DNA from: Gorsachius magnificus
Lineage: Eukaryota > Chordata > Aves > Pelecaniformes > Ardeidae
Length of the DNA: 64,000 nucleotides
Direction: 5' to 3'
NCBI GenBank assembly: GCA_034008185.1
Contig: CM067082.1
Span: 97,707,311 to 97,771,310, forward strand
Made by a program: the position numbers and the translations under genes. The notes below the pieces were generated by a model. That model was not told the origin of the DNA. It saw nothing but the letters and a program-made list of their open reading frames with translations, and ran no database searches. Below are positions 1 to 13,900 of this stretch, piece after piece. Numbering within the stretch: position 1 is the stretch's first letter; each line of letters opens with the position of its first letter.

Positions 1-3000
1 CTTCTTCTTCCCCCAGCTTATATACTGAGCAGGAATGGCCCTTTGGTCAGTTTGGGTCAGCTATCCTGGCTGTGTCCCCTCCCAGCTGCTTGTACACCTG
101 GCAGAGCTGAGAAGTCCTTGACTAGACTAAGCACTACTTAGCAACAACTAAAACATCAGTGTGTTGTCAACATTCTTCTAGTACTAAATCCGAAACACGG
201 CACTATGCCAGATACTAGGAAGAAAATTAACTCTGTCCCAGCAGAAACCAGGACAGCAGGAAATTTTCATTAAACTATATTTTTACAGACAGGTGACAAA
301 TAATGGTGAAATCTTAATCCTTGCCTTTATGAAAACAGTGATCTAGAAAGTATCATTTAAATTAGTTTCAAGTTCGTATTGTATCAACTGACTTCATTGT
401 AAATCTGAGTATGCTTCCTCTGAAAAAACAAGAACATAGTGAGAAAATCCTACTTTCTACTGACTTCAGGAGGTTTTTGTACATAAAACTCCAAAGTCTG
501 CAAAAAGAAGAGCAGAGTGACCCAAATTAAAGGATGCTTTGCAAATGTGGATTTAGCCTTCAACCCAAGATAAGCTATGTATCTCTAGATTTCTGTGAAG
601 GATTTCTTTTGGTCTGAAAAGGAGTTGCAAAATCACGCAAGTTTCAAAATGGCATTATGTAGGGAAGCTCACATTCTTGAGATTTAAATTTTGGGTATGT
701 ATGCATATAACAGTATGCAGTACAAGGGGAATACACTAAAAATTGCTTCAAAATGTAATTGTCACCATGCAGCGGAAAGTAGAGCTACTTCAACCACAGC
801 TCTAGTTCCCACGTCTTGTAGCAAACACAGCCACCAATAAACACATACACAAAAGGTATGAGTTCAGCTAATGCACTAGGGAAGAGAGAGGGAGCTGAAT
901 ATGAAGGAGACGGGAGGATAAAGTGGAAGGGGAAATAAAGTGCATCCTTTCTGTGCTTCCATAAATGACACTTTCACTCTCTAGAGCAATGGGAGGAGGA
1001 CGTGAGATTCTCTGAAGCACAGCACCTTTCATCTGCTCTCCATCGTCTAGAACTGACTGTAGAGGTTCAGTATAACCCTACATCACTTTTGTCTGTCTCT
1101 TCTCCCAGTAAAACTGAGTAAACAGGAAAAAAATTGCAAAGCCTCTAGAATAAATAGTAAATGTAAATGTGGAAGTTCAGATTTGGTATGGTTTTATAAA
1201 CATTGCTACTTCACATATTTAGCCCTTGGCCTTGTCCACAGACACAAGTTCCATCGAGATTACTGAGATTTGGTCTGTAAGTATAATTCAGCTGTTAGCC
1301 ATAGTTGTGTGATGGGTTTTTTGTCTTTTTTATCTTTATAAATTTCTTATCTGGCTTTCCAGATACATTGGTGTCTGTCTTCTGATTGACAAGTAGGGCT
1401 TTGAACCAAATTCTGTCATTTATGCATTATGCACTGTAGTGCAGTGCCTATTGGTTACAACAGTGCAAACAGCTAATTGTTCAGCAAAAGCTATTAGGCC
1501 GACCTGATCTTTGACACATCACTGGCTTTCTACTCACTTACTGCAAAGGTGATTCGTCTACTTCTTTGGCAGTGTTAATTTTCCATTTTGAGTGCTTTTT
1601 GCTCAAAGGACCTTGATGTAGCATTAACCTTGGTTTATGATATTTAAAAATTTATACTAAATTCACCAATTGTGTATTTAAAAAGAAAAAAAAAAGCAGA
1701 TCATTTTTATTTGGTGACATTGCAAAAATCTTCTTGTATTAACAGGACTTCAAAATGGCACACCACAAAGTTTGTGGAATGCTATAAAAGAAAGAAAAGA
1801 AAGAACAAAAAAGTCTTTGTGATGGTGGGAATCAAATTTAAGCATGATAAAAACATTCACGCCACAGTTTGAAATAAAAGTTATGCTGGTATTAGTGTGT
1901 AAGAGGTGTATGACTGTGGTGAAGGAAAAGGGTTGCTCTCTTTCATTCTTTCAGTCCCCTAACTCCCTTTGCCCCATTTTACTTATCTCCTCTCAGCATT
2001 TTCTCTGCATTATTGCTTCAGTTTTGAAAGTAGCATGCTATAAAAGCTTGCCCCAACTGAAAGATGCCTGTATACATGCAGTGTATGGTGCTACCCTACT
2101 GTGTTAGTGCTAGAACAGAAAGGAAGACCTCCTCCTGCTGCTAGACCTCATCTGAGTTCTCCTGATACATGCTGCCAGACAAGCCCAAAGATTTTCAGAC
2201 TTTGTCACCTATAAACAGTTATTAAAACCAATGTAAAATAAAAAGGTAACAGCAAGCTTTCCACAATAGTCTCAAAAAAAAAAAAAAACCCCAACCAAAA
2301 CCAAACACCCCAACCCTGAAACCAAATATGCAGTATATTGTGCGTGATCAATTCCCCCTTTATAGATGGGCTCGCACAGATTAATTGAGTCTCTAATTCA
2401 ATCCTGGACAACCTGCGACCTCTTTTGGTCAATTAACAAAATCAGCCAGAGGACAAAAGAAGGCTGAACAGCCTTGATGCAGTCACCCATGGGGGCATTA
2501 AGTAAGGCTGATGTCTCTTCCAACACATCTTTAATTTTAATTTCAGGAGGAAAAGTCTGTATCTACTCTTACACCATATTCTTCAGGCACAAAATCAGAT
2601 ATTTTTTATCCTGCTATGTACGGTGCCTTTTTCAAGATAGTATCTGAAAGGTATCATTACTGAATAAAGAGCAGAGAAAACAAACTGAATAGTTTATTCT
2701 AATTATCTAAAAAGATCCAATTTGTAAAAAGCGCAGTTTTCAAGATTCGCAGTGTCATGGCCAGTACCTTGAGCAATAATGTATATACTCCACTCTTCCA
2801 CTTGAATTTAAACACATGAACAGCTGGTGAATTACTGTAAGCTGAGCTTCAGTGTTAATGATGAAGGGGTTGAAAACAGAGCAGTAGTCTGGCTCTTATC
2901 TTTCCCATGGCAGAATGTATTTGTATGAACCAGTATCTGTGAGGATTACCAGTTTCATTTGGCTTGAGGAGCAGGCTCCTACAGCTGAAACACCATATAT

Positions 3001-3420
3001 ATGTCTACATATACATCTCACCATCCCCTTCCTCATGACCTTGCAGGAGAGCTTCAGAAAGGATGGTTACAAATTTTGGCATCGCGAGTTCACATTTTCT
3101 CCATCAAAGTTAAGCCAAGTTAACAGGGGGAGAGAAATAAACCAAGCAGAACAGGGGCAGAATTTGCAGTGGCTAAACGCAAACACATGCATTGTGCAAA
3201 ATCGACATAGGGTTTCGCTGTTGGTTTTTCTTTTTGTTTGTTTTGGTTTGGTTTTCCTAGGTTTGCAAGGATGTTGCAATGGAAACTGTTTTCTTATGGA
3301 CAGAGGGAAAAGTTTTAAAAGTTCAGAAAACATTTTAAAAAGACAAAAGTTAGGGGAGGCACATCCACTGGGCTGGGGCACCACGTGTACCGAGTCCTGT
3401 GCTAGAGAGCAACATCTGTG
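1..3420. other. Intergenic DNA upstream of IGFBP3
   Basis: A/T-rich, with only short chance frames. An A-run followed by CCCCAACCAAAACC at about 2274-2300 is low complexity. No exon, RNA gene or promoter recognised. Confidence 0.6.
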
Positions 3421-3421
3421 C

Positions 3422-3452
3422 CAAGTGTGTGTGTATGTGTGTGCGTGCATAT
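3422..3452 (+). repeat. GT-rich microsatellite
   Basis: Imperfect GTGTGTGTGTATGTGTGTGC tract upstream of the IGFBP3 CpG island. Confidence 0.8.
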
Positions 3453-3899
3453 ACGTTTCCACCCACCCCCCCGCATCTTCGTAAGGAAGGCAGCTATCAT
3501 GCGAGCCATAAGCCGGTCCCAAGGTGTACCCCGAATCTGCCTGCTCGTGCGTGCGTGCCTGTGTGAGCAAAGGCACGCCTCCTCGGTGGCCGGGGCACTC
3601 ACTCAGCCCCACAGCAGACAGGATTGTAAATAGGAGCCCCAAAAAAGGGCCCGCCGCGCGAGCTTTTCTCCTGTCTCCTCTCCCGGTGCCAAGGAAACAC
3701 GCACGGACACGGACACGCACACAGAGCACTTTTTCTTGAAACAAAAGGCGCGCGACGTGCGCCTCTCCCCAGAGCCGTACCCCATCCCAGCTCATTCCTC
3801 GGTGCCCCTGAACTCCCGGCACCGCCGCGCTCCCCCCACCCCCGCACCTCCCTCCTAGCCCTCCGTGACCGAAACCTGGATTTGGCGAGGGCCGCCGCT

Positions 3900-4060
3900 C
3901 CCCGTGGCCTCGCGCCGCTCATTATTCATGGCGCGGGGCGGATCGGCGGTCGCGGCGCTAATAGGGCGGGGCGGGGGGCGGGCGGGGGCACATGGGCGCG
4001 GGGTGGCGGGGAGCGGAGGCGGGCGGCGAAGCGAATAAAAAGAAGGGAACCTTGCTTTCT
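3900..4060 (+). promoter_or_regulatory. IGFBP3: Probable IGFBP3 core promoter
   Basis: This part of the CpG-rich block (roughly 3620-4920) holds a cluster of GC boxes (GGGCGGGGCGGGGGGCGGG, 3964-3982) followed about 50 bp later by a TATA-like ATAAAAAG at 4035-4042. GC boxes close to a TATA element match the known layout of mammalian IGFBP3 promoters. A start site near 4065 would give a 5' UTR of about 530 nt, longer than in human, so the true start may lie further downstream. Inference only. Confidence 0.5.
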
Positions 4061-4593
4061 TAATTTATATTTTTTCCCCCTCTCTGGTTTTCCCCCCATA
4101 CGCACCTCCGCTCTTTCTCCTTTCTTTTCTGAAGCATTTTTGGACCAAGTTTTTCTCAGACTGGGTTGTTTTTTTGTTTTTGGTTTTTTTTTTACTTTTC
4201 CAAGGCGTTTTATTTTTTAATTTTTTCCCCGAGTGTTGTGTGGCGCAAAAAAAGTTCGCGTCAAGCCAAGTGATTCAGGCGCTCTGCAGGGAGGAGGGGG
4301 GGCAAAGAACGAAAGAGTCGCCTTTGTGGCCAGCGAGCTCGTACCGCCTTTATGTGACCAAGGGCGGCGGCCGAAGAGGGGGTCGGCGCGTCTGTGCCGG
4401 CAGCGCAGCCCTCCCGCCGCCCCGCGCCGGTGGGGCTGCGAGCGGCTGGCGGCTCCTCTCCCCCAGCCCCCCGGAGGCGGCGCGGGCCCTGCCTGCCGCT
4501 CCGCTCCCCTGGGCGAGCGGCGGCCTGTGCGTGCGGCTCCCCGGCCGGGGGTGCGCGGGGGCGCCTCCCGGCTGCCCCCCTCCGCCCGTTGCC

Positions 4594-4900
4594 ATGGTGC
4601 CGCGGCCCGGCGTGCTGTGGGCAGTAGCGGCGGCGGCGCTGGCGCTGCTGGTCCGGCGGGCGGCGGCGGCGCTGGCGGGGCCGGTGGTCCGCTGCGAGCC
4701 CTGCGACGCGCGGGCGCTGCAGCAGTGCAAGCCCCTGCAGCCCGACTGCGCCGAACGGGTGCGGGAGCCGGGCTGCGGCTGCTGCCTCACCTGCGCCCTG
4801 CGCCTGGGGCAGCCCTGCGGCATCTACACCGAGCGCTGCGGCCGGCCACGCCACGGCGGCAAGCTGCGGGCCTTCCTCTTGCCGGGACCGCACGCTGCAG
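4594..4900 (+). CDS. IGFBP3: IGFBP3 coding exon 1 (signal peptide and N-terminal IGF-binding domain)
   Basis: 307 nt, ending in phase 1 at donor GTAAGG (4901). It encodes the leader and ten of the usual twelve N-domain cysteines. After GIYTERCG (Cys82, Gly83) the frame goes straight to [14 protein letters not shown], which corresponds to the human segment just before the exon end. The intervening stretch with the last two N-domain cysteines and the first N-glycosylation sequon is absent, without breaking the frame. Confidence 0.95.
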
Positions 4901-7900
4901 GTAAGGGCGCTGTGCCTCGGGGCGGGGGGCGAAGAATCGTAAAGAGATCGCATGCACACACGCCTCTCTACATGCTCGCTGCTTACATGCTTTTTTTTTT
5001 TTCTCCCCCTTTTTTAACTTAAAAACTTACGTTGCACGCGGGGGGGGGGGGGGGGGACGGGCGGGGGGCGACGGACACACACACGGTGGGCGGGTTTGCT
5101 GCAGAGCTGCTCCTCCGGAGAGACCCCTCGCTCGCCGGCCGCCGGCTGCCGGTCCGCGGGGGGCTTCCCAGGCAGCCACGTAGCAGAGGCTGGGCTCGTT
5201 TTGAAGGAGGGGTGCTTTTGCCGAAGGAAAGGAAGATTTACGTCTTAGACCTTATTTATGTGTGTATCTGTTTTCTTCACCGCCGATGCTAAAAAGTAGC
5301 TCCTCGCAGACGAGGCAGAGTTGCTCTTTTTAAAAAAAAAAAGGGGGGGGGGGGGGGGAATGGGAAGGGTGTTGCATGTTGCTTCTGCGGGTGCGTGGGG
5401 CTGCCAGGCTGCAGAGCCTGGATGGAGAGAGGGTCAAATCCTCGTGATCTGCCCCCAGTGTTCCTGGAAAGAGCGTGCGAGGAAACTGGAGAGTGTGGGC
5501 TAAGTCCTGCGCTGCAGCGTGGCTAAATCAGGGGAATGCTAAGTACAGACGGGGGGCGGGAGGGGGGAAGTTAAATATTCCCCTGGCCCAGGAAGGTGGT
5601 TATTCAGAACAAAGCGTTTGCACAGCAGTATTTAAGAGGACGTTGTTTTTTTGCCTGCACTGCAAATAAATCTTTGGTTAAACGAAGCTTTCCCGTACCT
5701 CTTACACGTCTTGTAAATGAGACGTTCACAGAGTGGGTTTTGTTTTGTTTGAAGAGGAAGGGACGGTTGGAAAAAGTTCTGTTAGCATGCACATTTGGAA
5801 ACTTAAGACAGGGGAACTTGGGATTCAGATCAAGAAAGCACAGTCCCTCTGTGCAAACATTTTATTAAACTGTTTGCTAACCAACAGCAAGTATGTTAAC
5901 ATTTATTTAATAGAAAAGTGTGTCAAAAGGCTTTCCACTGTTTGCATTTTTAAAAAGCCAGGAGTTTCTCTGCTAAGTTTCAGGGACTCTTTGGCTGGCC
6001 TCTCCTTAGCTGAGGAAGTGGCACCAGCACTCCAGTTGACCGGCTGCTATGAGAGTAGGAGATGCCTTATTATAATTATTTATGTGCTGCTCCCAAGCTG
6101 TGACAATTTGAATGAGGATGAGTTCAGAGGTACTCACCGAAGTTTTAAATCTCATCGGAACACGGAGCAGCTTCCTTCCTCACATGAATTTGGCTCTGCA
6201 TATTCATCCTTCACATGAATTGGAAACGAGGGGCGTCTCCTCCTACTTGAGAGTTGGTGCTATTCAATGGAGGGGTAGTGCTTTTAACAGTGACTGGTAG
6301 AGAAGGAGAAAGGGGAAGACAGAGCTGCACTTTGCTGAAAATCTACTTTTGGCCTAAATAGTCAAAATGCCGAGTTCCTGTTTCTGCATTCTTGGCTGAG
6401 GGAGAACTCCGTTTTTGAAATCAGTAGGAGCTTTGATTGCTTAAAAAGTGCAAAGTAGGATGCTTACAGTTCACATTCAAGGAGTGAAGGTTGCAAACCT
6501 GGAGTGTGAGAAGGTAGAAGTACTCTGAACCTGGGTGACACATAGTGCCCGCCTCCTCATGGGGACCGCTCCACTTCTAGCTCTAAATCCAGTGCTCCCT
6601 GATACACACCCTCCCCGAGCAGGATCACATAATCTCCCTTACACACAGCTAGCTCCTGCATCACGTGCTACCCTTCTGGTCGTTCCTAGTTTACAGAAAT
6701 TGCTAGAAATCTGTATGGGGTGGCGTATATTACAGTAGCTGCTTACCAGCAACTGTAGTAGGCCACTGATGTACTTCCCAGTTCAGTTTTTTTGGGCACT
6801 AAAGTGTTAAGTAGCAGTGTGCATGTGCAACCCTTCTAATCTGTCTTTTAAAAGAGAGCAAGTAGCTCTCAGCAGTTTTCTTTTAGGAGGGTGTAAAGCT
6901 AATGTGGCATCAAGTCTTGTGAAACTGAGTTTATCAAATATGCTTTACAGCTTAAAATGTGGCATTACAACCATTCTGAATTGAAGTGTAAGAAATGCTA
7001 TTGAAATGTGAAGGTCTATCTAAACTAAAATGACCAGCCTGGTAATTTTTTTAATGCACATTAAGAATTTTTTCTACTTATTTTTGGTAGAGGCAAACGA
7101 ATGAACTGGGCTGATTGCAGAAAACTTAGTAGGCATAGTGTTTATATTTAGGAGATTCAGGTTTATAACATTTTATTTTGTCATTTCTTGCAAACTTCAT
7201 TGACAATGTGGAAAAAAAAATAGCGCTGTTTAAAACCAGGACATTAAAACACCAAAAATATGTTCAAATACCACTGAGAGTCTTGAGTTAAACCCACAAA
7301 AGCCAGGAAATTTAGACTTAAGACTTAAACTTCTTTAATCCATTTGCACTGGGAGTTGGATTTTCCTGGTCAATTATGTCAATTGCCAGCAGTGGCTACA
7401 CTAAAACCACCGGTACCAAGATATTAACTTGGATCCCTCCTCATGTTCCGCCCCTGTTCCTGTGTATTGGCAGTGCCAGTGTACTGCCTGTGTTGAAATA
7501 TTTACAAGTCAATGGGCTACATTACGTCAACGTGGACTTTCAGGTTTAGCACTGAATTTCTTGGCTTTTGTGGTTTTTCAGTGAGCCATCAAGTACAATT
7601 TTAATACAGATTTCCAGGATGTTCCTTGCACTTCAGTTATCATTGTGCACTCCCAATATGATTTCCTTAGAAAAAAAAAAAATTTTAATACAGATTTCCA
7701 GGATGTTCCTTGCACTTCAGTTATCATTGTGCACTCCCAATATGATTTCCTTAGAAAAAAAAAAAAAAGTGTCCAGCAGCCAAGGCAGCAACTACTGGGA
7801 CTTAGCCACTTAGCTGATAGGAATATCCAAACTTGAAAAATTCCCTGGAGGAAATGCAGCCAGTTACAGTTGCGCTGCAGGAGTCCCCTAAGAGGGGGAA

Positions 7901-10900
7901 ATGCAGTGTAGAGAAACACCTCAGAAGTTACAGGAACACTGGGCTTATGCGGTATTTTGGAAAAATGTGCTTCTCCTGTATTTTTGTGGATGGTAGTTTA
8001 AAGGGAAAATATTTTGAAGCTTGTAATGAAAGCAGATGTTTGTCCTTTGACACCATTGCAGAATGAATGGCAGTTTTTTGTCCATTACCGCTAAAATGTA
8101 TGTTGTACGCCTGGAAATGGTTCTGATTTTAATAGCAGAAGAATGAAAATGCACTTTTCAATTTTTTTTTCTCTCTTGTTCTGTATGTTGAACAAAAGAA
8201 AGAAAACCTGTAAAAATAGCTCACCAGAACCGTGAAACTCAACGTGGTAGAATTTATTGTACTAACGCCTCTTTTTACAAACAAACAAAAATCCTTCCTG
8301 GGGAAGACAAAGAGTCACACTGCATAAGTTACCCAAGCCGGCCGCGTTGAACTGTAGCTGATTAAATCAGCCGTGGGTCAGCAGGGGCGGAGGGGGAGGC
8401 TCCGCGCCCCCGGCGCTGCTGGGGCTCCCGCGGGCTCCGGCTCCCGCGGCGGCCGCCCCGCCGTCGGCCCGGGCCTGCCCCCTCCCGCCGGCGGGCGGGA
8501 CTGCAGCGGGCACCGCGGGGCTCGCAGCCGCGTGGCGGTGGCTGGTTTTCGGGGGTTGGGCAGGCAGCAGGGGCGGTGTAGGGGGCACCTCGCGAGGCTG
8601 CTGGCGGCGGGGGGGCGCTTCGGCTGCAGAAGGCGCCGCTGGGCAGCCAAGGTGCTGATGCGCACGGGATGAGGAGTAGTTTGTCTTTTCGTATATCACT
8701 GTTCTGTAAGGGCAAGTTAAGCACGCACGCTGATCTAGTGGCATGTTGCCCTTCCAGACGCAGCTGGCAGTTGGTTAATATTGTTTCTTCGCTGTATTTG
8801 TTGTTGTTGAAGGAAATTCCAGTGATTCAGAAGAAGAAGACCGGAGTACTAGCAGCATAGAAAATCAGGCTCCCCCAAACTCTCACAGGGTGCCAGATTC
8901 CAAGTCGCATCCACCGCACATCAAAATAGATATCATCAGGAAAGTGCAAGCCAAAAATACGCAGCGCTATAAAGTGGAATATGATTCACAGAGTACGGAT
9001 ACACTGAACTTCTCTTCCGAATCCAAACAAGAGACTGAATATGTAAGTAATTCTGTAAACGGAAAGGCATTTCCCAGCATTATTAGTGTGCACGTGACTG
9101 TGTATGTATGTGCATGTTGTGCATACGAGAAGATAAATAAATAAGCTAAATAACTAAATGGTGGTAACTGTCGTAGTTGTTTAGGGCACTCTAGCTGTTT
9201 CACTGGTAAAACTGTTGTATCTTCAACTGCAGACAATCAGCAGACCAGGTAGATCACATTCAGAAAACACGGAGGCCTAACACAGTGATGTTGACGTGGA
9301 TACAAGTATGATTTTCACTAAGTCATTTCTCAGAGATGACTTGTTCTTGTTCCCCCCCATAATGATCACACATTTGTGTAAGTGAACTTGGGACGGGTTT
9401 AATAGTATGATCGTTAAATTTGGTTTCAAACAGCATTATTGGGTTGCAATGATGGAAAAAAAGGTGTTTCACATTCAGTGTAGTGGCACTGCGTTCATGC
9501 TCCACGGTGCAAATCAAGGGAGATAAACTTAGTGTGGGTTCAGGATTAGGATCTTGACTGATCAGCCATTGGTTTGTATGACATGCTGAACACCACCTCC
9601 ACTTGCAGTCACTGTTTGGTGCTACTGCCTAAATGCAGGGGCTCACGGGCACATGAGCGGCCATCACTTCCTACTGACTGTGCCTCATGGATTTGCAGGG
9701 CAGCCAGAGTGTGGTGAATCTGGAGGGAGAGCAATTCCTCTTCCTGGACATCCTGGCTGATAACCCAGTGGTTATTCTTGTGCCTGTGCCAGATATTCAA
9801 ACATATTTTTTAGGCTGTACTTTGGCATTTCATCAAATCAGTTGTGGTGAAAACAGGCATGGCTTCCCGTCTGCAAAAGAAAGTTTTGAAACCTGTATGA
9901 GGTGGAAAGTTGTGTCTGAAGAGAGCATGGCCTCCAAGTTAACACAGCAAGGGTGCTGAAGCTGCATATTTAGTTTGTCACTGATGTCCAGCCATGTAAT
10001 AAAAACACTTCACTCTCTGCCTTCTAGCGTGCCCTCCTTCCAGAAACGTGAAGTAAACTGCATACAGTAACAGAATGAACTTTGGTAGCTCTGAGGAAAT
10101 GGGGTCCTGGTCTTAACTAGGATGAACATTTCACTTACGTGGTAGTTGGGCCCCATGAGCAAAGGCTCACCGACTTACCAAGGCTGCTGGTGTCTGTAAG
10201 AATCAGAAGTCCATCAGGGACAGGTGCCTTTGTCAGCAAATGCCCTTCTAGCTGTGTCTGCATGTTAGCTTTTGATATTGATCTCTCTGACTTCGGAAGC
10301 CTGCTTCAAAATAATAATTAAAAGAAAAAAGCTGATGATCTTTTTGTAGGCCTAACTTGGGACCAAACCTTTGAGCATGTGTGATTTGCAGTCAGCGTGT
10401 CTGAGCAGTTTTGGGTTTTTAAGGAACTGCCAGTAATAGCATCAATTTAAAGTGCATGTTTAGAGCTTGTGAGATTGATACTGAAAGAAAACATACGAAA
10501 GCAGCAAGGCAGGTCTTTGCTAACCAAAAAAAATCAATTTAAAAGTCCATTAGAACTGTGGAGTCTGTATGTTTTCAGACACTCACATGAAAGGCTCTTT
10601 ACATGAGCAAACTATTAATATTACCATTTGAAAGTATAAATGTCATTACTTCACTAATTAAAAATTGCACCAAATGAGTCTTGGTGTTGATACAGCAACT
10701 TAAACATTTTAACCCATGCAGCAAAGGAAAGGAATTTTTTGGGGTCTCTGATGAAGAAGTGGGCTGGTGGACCGAGTCAGTGCCCAGACAGGAGTGTAGC
10801 TAAACACAGAGTTTGCAGGCTGCGACTCTTGAATCCTGATCCCACTGCTGACACTGACTGCCTTCTTGGCCTCTGGCAAAACGTGAACTCCTTCGCTTCT

Positions 10901-13900
10901 GGTTTTCTGACTCCAAAGTGGGGCTCATAATGCTTTACTCCCTAGCCTGAAGGGCAGCAGAGAGAAATAATTAGTTGGTGTTTGAGACATGCTCTTAAAA
11001 GTGCTTCTGGAAGTTCTTTTTGGCTCATTGTCCTAGAGCTAATCTTTATTACGTCGTTGTCAGCCTTTTGCAGATGGAGAAAGTGAGGCAAAAAGTGACA
11101 CACTTACCCAATGAGAACGTTGTGTGCAACCATTCCTTTGCGTGGCTGCATCCATTTGGTCCAGTTGAAATTGGGAATTATTGTCCAAAGCTGCAGTATT
11201 TATATATATACATACACATTATGCCAAACTACTTGTTTTCAATTAAATCCGTTTCATTTCAGCTTTTAAATCCAGCAGAATCACAAAAATCAAATGGCAT
11301 TAGGGCAAATCTACCAAGTGGTGTATTTCCAGTTGCCTACCACCTTCTTTTCCCACTTGGTGCAAGGCCAGGTTTTCCAAATCTAAGTTATGCTATACCT
11401 GATTGATTTACATAATGGTTAAGCTTTCCTGTATGTGTATGTGGCTGTGATTTCAACTGGAAATGCCAGTCTGTGCCTCAGCATAGCATAGGGCCTTCAG
11501 TGTTTAGAAATTGGTTTATCCTGAATGAAGCGCAAAGTCAGAATTTTATCTGTGAATGGTCTGCCTCTTGACATATCCAGCCTTCCCTTTGTTTTAATGG
11601 ATTTGTTTGGGTTTGTGCTTCTTGCCCTTAAAAGATTTATTTACTCTTGTGTGAAAGACAGCATTTGGGAATGAAGTTTCATCTGTGTTTTCTAAAACAT
11701 GCTTGTTAACAGGGTCCCTGTCGTAGAGAAATGGAAGACACTTTAAACCACCTAAAGATCCTGAATGTCTTGAGTCCCAGGGGTTTTCATATTCCAAATT
11801 GTGACAAGAAGGGGTTCTACAAGAAAAAGCAAGTAAGTACAGAGCCTTGATCATTTCAGTGAATGCACTTCACCTTTTCTGCATCTTTGCTGAGGGATCT
11901 TGCCAGCAAGGTACATTATGTGTCATTTTACAGAGGAACTAGTTCACTGCCAGTTTTAGGACCTGATCTGATAGTGCTGGACCTTGTCAAGTGGGGACAG
12001 TGTTTTTATTTTCTGTTGGTCATGACAACACATTCATTTGAGAAACTTCATACCTAATCACACATGGGTTGGCTGGTGTCCTAGATACTAATGCCCTTTG
12101 GTTTAAAAAAAGCAGTGCCTCTGTAATAACCCACAGAGCTAAATGTTGCAGTCACCATATGACTGCAATAGATCAATGCTCTAAATTGTAAATAGCTGCT
12201 TGAGAGTTCCTAGAAGAACTGCACTGGATCATATTACCAAAAGCAACTTGGGAAAGGCATATATCTGTCTTGTGTCTGATACACAGATTGCTTCCAAAAT
12301 CCAGGTCATGTTATCGTGAAAGTGATACATCTAGTAGTTAACTCTGCAGCAAGGATGGTTTCTCAGCCCTCTTTGGTTCTTTCTTGACAAATGCAGACCT
12401 AAACATGCTTTAGTTGTGTTGGGTTGAGCTATGGCAGCATTCTTCGTTCAGTGCTGCCCTTGAAGCTAATTCAGGAACTTGGGGAAGCGCAAGATGTGCC
12501 AGGTTCTTTGCTTAGCATGCACATCCCATCTAATTCCAGTGTTTAGTTAGTGACCTTCTCCAAATGTGTTTCTTGGTATAATTCCAAAATTTCCTGAATT
12601 CAAAAGTATATTTAAGATTTTTCTCAAGGCAAATCCTCTGCAAGGACAGATTTTGTTTGTGCACCATCATGCCTCTCCCATTCATGTTTACACAAGTCAG
12701 CCTCTCTATCTCTGGTAAGCAAAGGAGCGGCTAGCTCTGTTACTAGCTAATGCAGTTCATTGGTTGGAAGTGAGAGGCCAACCTCCAACAGGCAACCTTA
12801 TTTTAGGAATGGTATCTCTCCATTTTTTGGCTTCCAGCTTTCTTAGAAATGGACTTTCCCTTTCGGGTATTCCCTGGAGCTCTGCGCTAAGCTGGCAGTG
12901 TCAGGTGGGGTGTTTGCAATAGCGGTGAAGTTTCCAGCCTTCCTTTCTGCCATCGGCCCAGCTTTGACTGCACTGTTTGACCTTTGGTGCCCACTGCTGA
13001 GCTTGTCTACGCTCCCCAGCTTTTCCCGAGCAGGTGGTGGCAGCTCCCAAGCAGGGTCAGAGTTTCTTTTTGTTCTCTTGAGTTTTGAGAAGCCTGTGTT
13101 ATTCATGTCCCGCTGCGTGTAAACTAGCAGAGAGCAATGCCTACATCTCGGTCTGCATTTGTTCAGAAAATAGGTCTGACTGCTGTGTGAAGTAAAGCTA
13201 GGACTGTGCCTGTGCCATAAAAGCATTTCCTTAGCTACTCTAGAACAGCACGTCATTTAACTGTGTTGAAGGCACACAAGCGTACTGTAGCCCTTTTCCT
13301 TCTCTAGGTATTACAGAAGACCACAGATTGGTATTTACTTTGTTCTGTAGATCTTCCTTTCATCTGTCTTCAGACTCTGAAGTTTTTGCTTTGTCAGCAA
13401 AAAGGTGGTGGTTTGCACGCAGTCTCTGGCATGTGTATGTAGTAAATCAGATCCATGGTAAGCATGTATTAAAATGCCTTACTGTAAAGGATGACTGTAC
13501 TTTAAAGTGCAGTCATAGTTCTGCCACTGAGGCAGAAAAAAAGGAAATATGGAGGGAAAAAAATAGGCAAGACAGATAATACACTTACCTAGTCTTTGTT
13601 CCTTGAAGTTGATTTATGAGAATAAGGTGTTGGTACAGAGCAAAGACTTGCTTCTGCCCTCTGTGTAGTGTCCATGCTGCCTGGAGACTTTCAAACTGCT
13701 TTAGGAAAGGTTCCTGCCCTATGTGCAGCAGCCTGTCCGGTCAGCAAACATAGAGGATGAAGGGACACTTTTCATACCTGGCCAGCCTTGTCAAGCACCA
13801 TGCCAATTTACACAGGTCCAGTAGTTTCAATGGTAGCTTGAGACAACTTGGGATCTTGTAGGAGGTGCCCACAAATGGAGCCCATGTGAGTAAATATTCT

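Larger units (their letters stand above)
4901..8812 (+). other. IGFBP3: IGFBP3 intron 1
   Basis: Bounded by GTAAGG and TTGAAG. Holds the G homopolymers, the 84-bp duplication and the CpG block listed separately. No other exon recognised. Confidence 0.85.

Noticed and set aside
3067..3922. Long antisense frames over the IGFBP3 promoter (up to 251 codons)
   Set aside because: CpG-island composition and GT repeats explain the open frames; the peptides look random.
8362..8744. Overlapping 95-125-codon frames on both strands in the intronic CpG block
   Set aside because: High G+C suppresses stop codons in all frames; the Arg/Pro/Ala-rich peptides match nothing. I also checked whether this block could be the missing IGFBP3 exon 1 segment; no frame reads like it.
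12843..13256. 137-codon antisense frame in IGFBP3 intron 3
   Set aside because: No domain, composition or splice evidence; consistent with chance in a long intron.
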